Part shown: positions 6,933 to 9,056 of the stretch, piece after piece
How the letters are laid out: each line of letters begins with the position of its first letter
Numbering within the stretch: position 1 is the first letter of the stretch
Assembly (NCBI GenBank): GCA_005791855.1
Contig: SXUH01000078.1
Span: 1-9,056, forward strand
From: Bdellovibrionales bacterium
Lineage (GTDB): Bacteria > Bdellovibrionota > Bacteriovoracia > Bacteriovoracales > Bacteriovoracaceae
DNA length: 9,056 bases
Direction of reading: 5' to 3'
Notes under the pieces: model-generated
The model's database searches: none
Seen by the model: only the letters and a program-made list of their open reading frames with translations
What the model was told of the DNA's origin: nothing
Translations under genes and position numbers: made by a program

Positions 6933-7810
6933 TGTCCACACCTCAATTCAGCTACGAAGAATTCATCACCCGGAACCTCGGCTTCGTGAACCAGGCGGAG
7001 CAGGACAAGCTCCGCGCGAGCCGCGTCCTCATCATCGGCGTGGGCGGCATGGGCGGCACGGCTCTCGCGACCCTCGCGCGGATCGGGATCGAGCACTTCG
7101 TCATCGCCGACATCGACTTCTTCGAGGTCTCGAACCTCAACCGCCAGATCTTCTCCAACCTCTCGACGATCAACCGGGACAAGGCCCAGGTGGCGAGGGA
7201 AGAGGTGCTCAAGATCAACCCGAACATCAAGCTCGAGGTCCTCGGCGCCGAATGGCTCGCCCGGCTGCCGGAACTTCTCCAGCGAGTCGACGTGGTGATC
7301 AACGGCTGCGACGACGTGAAGTCCACCATCACCCTCATGCGTCTGGCGCGGGACCGCAAGAAGACCGTGATCGACGCCTTCGCCTCCACCCTCCCGAGCG
7401 TCTACGTGGTCAGGCCTTCGGACCCAAGGCCGGAGGAGACCTTCGGCTACCCCACCGCCGGGCTCCAGCTCTCGGAGATCACCCCGGCCCTGGAGAAGGC
7501 TTGCGCCGCCAAGGAGATCGAATACGTCGCGACCCACTCCACGTCGATCCGGCACGTCCACCTCGAGTACATCGCCGAGATGATGTCCGGGAAGCGCAAG
7601 CGGATCTCCTTCGCTCCCATGGTGTGGATGACCTCCATCCTCATGGCCTACGAGACGGTGAAGATCCTCCTCGACCGGAAGACCCAGGTGGACCACCGGG
7701 GGATCTTCCTCAACCCCTGGACCCTGTCCTACGAGCGACCACTGCCGGCGCCGCTGGCGGCGGTGAAGCGGCGGCTGGTGCGGTACTACATCTCGAAGCT
7801 CGGGAAGTAG
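6932..7810 (+). CDS. ThiF/MoeB/HesA-type E1-like adenylyltransferase
   Basis: A 292-residue protein with a Rossmann-type ATP-binding fold: GVGGMGG (36-42), ADIDFFEVSNLNRQ (59-72), K84 in NRDKAQ and D128 in NGCDD. R71, K84 and D128 have exactly the spacing of MoeB Arg73, Lys86 and Asp130, so adenylation of a C-terminal carboxylate, usually that of a ubiquitin-like sulfur carrier, is plausible. The CxxC zinc pairs of MoeB are absent; only Cys126 and Cys191 are present, and neither sits in an obvious catalytic-cysteine context, so the protein may adenylate without forming a thioester. The last 60 residues include hydrophobic and basic segments (VWMTSILMAYETVKILL, then RRLVRYY). The GTG start overlaps the previous stop (TAGTG), with AAGGAG eight bases upstream. 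No ThiS or MoaD partner is encoded in the window, so the true substrate is unknown. Confidence 0.82.
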   Translation: MSTPQFSYEEFITRNLGFVNQAEQDKLRASRVLIIGVGGMGGTALATLARIGIEHFVIADIDFFEVSNLNRQIFSNLSTINRDKAQVAREEVLKINPNIKLEVLGAEWLARLPELLQRVDVVINGCDDVKSTITLMRLARDRKKTVIDAFASTLPSVYVVRPSDPRPEETFGYPTAGLQLSEITPALEKACAAKEIEYVATHSTSIRHVHLEYIAEMMSGKRKRISFAPMVWMTSILMAYETVKILLDRKTQVDHRGIFLNPWTLSYERPLPAPLAAVKRRLVRYYISKLGK

Positions 7811-7812
7811 GC

Positions 7813-7827
7813 GGGGCTCGGCGCCCC
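7813..7827. terminator. Candidate hairpin between convergent genes
   Basis: GGGGC, a five-base loop (TCGGC) and GCCCC form a short GC-only stem in the 27-base gap between two convergent stop codons. There is no T tract on either strand, so intrinsic termination would be weak; position is the main support. Confidence 0.35.
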
Positions 7828-7837
7828 CGTCCCGGCC

Positions 7838-9046
7838 CTACTTGATGAGCTTGGCGATCTGGCAGATGAGGGAGGTCTGCGTGTTGATGACGTTTGACTG
7901 CCCGATGACGTAGTAGCTGAAGACCACGTACGTCCCCTCGTTGATCCGGAGGAGGTGGGACATCTCGAGCTTCTCCAGGAGGTCGATCATCTGTTCGATG
8001 ACCTCCGCCGATTTCCGGTCCTCCACCAGCTCGAGCGCGTCCCGGAGCTCGAAGACGGAGAGCAGGTGAGTCCCGGCGGCCACGAAGTAGGCGTCGATCT
8101 CCGGCACCGAGTACGGGTCGAGGTCCGTCGGGAGGAGGCGCCGGAGCTGCACGTCCTTGTAGATCTCCTTCACACCCTTGAGGAAGCTCTGCTGGCTCTT
8201 CTTGTCGGTCTCGAGGATCTGTCTCACGAAGAGGTGGAAGTCCTTGTCCGCGTCCATCGAGGCGACGGACGTGGTGATGCAGAGGGTGAGGATCGCGCAG
8301 AGGAAGAAGATCACCAGGTGCGGGTAGGCTTCTGCGACGGGGATGAAGAGGGACACCGAAGCGGTGAGGAAGATCGCAAAGCAGGTGACCGAGGTCGTCC
8401 GGAGGACGTACGTGCCGATCTTCTTCCGGGACTCGGCCTTGGCCTCGATGGCGATGTAGACGAAGAGGAGGGCCCCGAGCACGGCGAACCGCGGAGACCC
8501 GAAGGTCTCGTAGAAGGCCCGGAGGTCCGAGAGGAAGAAGAGGGACCCGAGGACGAGGGAGATGAGCGAGAAGTTGATGAGCGTGTTCTCGAACTGGGCG
8601 TAGTCCTTCCTGTTCCGGGTGAGGCCCAGGACGATGGTGGTGAAGTGGAGCAGGAGCTGGTAGACGCCGAAGGCGAGGAGGTCCCGCTGGTTGAAGGCCA
8701 TGTCCAGGAAGAGGGCGTCGAAGATGAAGAAGGCGTTGAGGGCGACCGTCGCGACCTTCAGCCAGAAGGGCATGTGCCGGCGGTAGAGGGTCTCGAAGTA
8801 GAGGAACGTGGCGAAGCCGAGGAGGACCGCGCTCACGTAGGTGAGCCGGCCCGCGAGGTCGTTCCAGTACGCGAGGAAGGGGATGCGGCTCACGAAGTAG
8901 AACATGATGCAGTAGAGGATCCACTTGATCCGGATCTCCAGGTGGTTCGGGTTCGAGGCCCGGGCGAGCCGGCGGGCCAGGGGGAAGACCCCGAAGACCC
9001 CGAGGAGGGAGGCGAAGGCGTAGAACTTATCGTAGTCGAAGCTCAT
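7838..9046 (-). CDS. Polytopic membrane protein with soluble C-terminal domain, unknown function
   Basis: A 402-residue protein I do not recognise. The N-terminal two thirds hold about nine hydrophobic helices (roughly 9-24, 41-57, 68-86, 96-115, 122-141, 156-172, 186-202, 218-236, 243-262) with Lys/Arg-rich connecting loops, for example GLTRNRKDY and KAESRKKIG. The C-terminal 140 residues are soluble and largely helical: a charged linker (VRQILETDKKSQQSF), an acidic helix (LELVEDRKSAEVIEQMIDLLEKL) and a final beta-rich stretch (LLRINEGTYVVFSYYVIG). A multi-helix sensor followed by a cytosolic output module would look like this, but no histidine kinase, GGDEF, HD or GAF motif is visible. ATG 9046 gives the longest frame; only ten bases upstream are in the window, so its promoter is outside. 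It converges on the E1-like gene, with 27 bases between stops. Coding confidence is high; function is open. Confidence 0.8.
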   Translation of the reverse strand: MSFDYDKFYAFASLLGVFGVFPLARRLARASNPNHLEIRIKWILYCIMFYFVSRIPFLAYWNDLAGRLTYVSAVLLGFATFLYFETLYRRHMPFWLKVATVALNAFFIFDALFLDMAFNQRDLLAFGVYQLLLHFTTIVLGLTRNRKDYAQFENTLINFSLISLVLGSLFFLSDLRAFYETFGSPRFAVLGALLFVYIAIEAKAESRKKIGTYVLRTTSVTCFAIFLTASVSLFIPVAEAYPHLVIFFLCAILTLCITTSVASMDADKDFHLFVRQILETDKKSQQSFLKGVKEIYKDVQLRRLLPTDLDPYSVPEIDAYFVAAGTHLLSVFELRDALELVEDRKSAEVIEQMIDLLEKLEMSHLLRINEGTYVVFSYYVIGQSNVINTQTSLICQIAKLIK

Positions 9047-9056
9047 TGCGGGTCCC

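Noticed and set aside
6039..7696. Long minus-strand open frames opposite the acetyltransferase and E1-like genes (6039-6941 and 6911-7696)
   Set aside because: They lie opposite genes with recognisable motifs, and their His/Asp/Val/Gly-rich composition is typical of antisense shadow frames.
7710..8924. 404-codon minus-strand frame overlapping the nine-helix protein gene
   Set aside because: It encodes a Pro/Arg/His-rich low-complexity product, while the other frame on the same strand gives a coherent membrane protein with normal composition.

Overview
The window is GC-rich bacterial DNA from a flagellated, probably Gram-negative organism. Its core is a piece of a flagellar operon: a 5'-truncated motE-like gene (1-504), then fliK (3071-4417), flgD (4417-5328) and the small flagellar-operon gene of the TIGR02530 type (5328-5765). 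This order, together with the high GC and a YghO-like double-GNAT gene, fits a deltaproteobacterial or Bdellovibrionota-like genome. That placement is an inference from gene content, and no marker gene here settles it.

The flagellar run is interrupted. Between motE and fliK lie three genes with no obvious motility role. On the minus strand, 467-1051 encodes a small membrane protein with the sequence hallmarks of the INSIG (insulin-induced gene) family, best known from eukaryotic sterol sensing. Diverging from it, 1111-2361 encodes a polytopic GT-C type glycosyltransferase resembling the ArnT/PMT group. A minus-strand GNAT acetyltransferase (2378-2881) converges on the glycosyltransferase. AT-richer gaps at 1052-1110 and 2882-3070 probably hold the promoters.

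fliK, flgD and the TIGR02530 gene are joined by two TAATG stop/start overlaps and look translationally coupled. The hook gene flgE, which commonly follows, is absent. Instead a strong sigma70-like promoter (5783-5811) starts a second unit: a YghO-like double-GNAT gene broken by a frameshift near 6083 (5840-6932), coupled through a TAGTG overlap to a ThiF/MoeB-type E1-like adenylyltransferase (6932-7810). A nine-helix membrane protein with a soluble C-terminal part (7838-9046, minus) converges on it across a short GC-rich hairpin.

The most notable element is the bacterial INSIG homologue divergent from a lipid-linked-sugar type glycosyltransferase inside a flagellar locus. Second is the coupled acetyltransferase/E1 pair, which has no ubiquitin-like partner in view. 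No tRNA, rRNA, CRISPR array, transposase or integrase was recognised.
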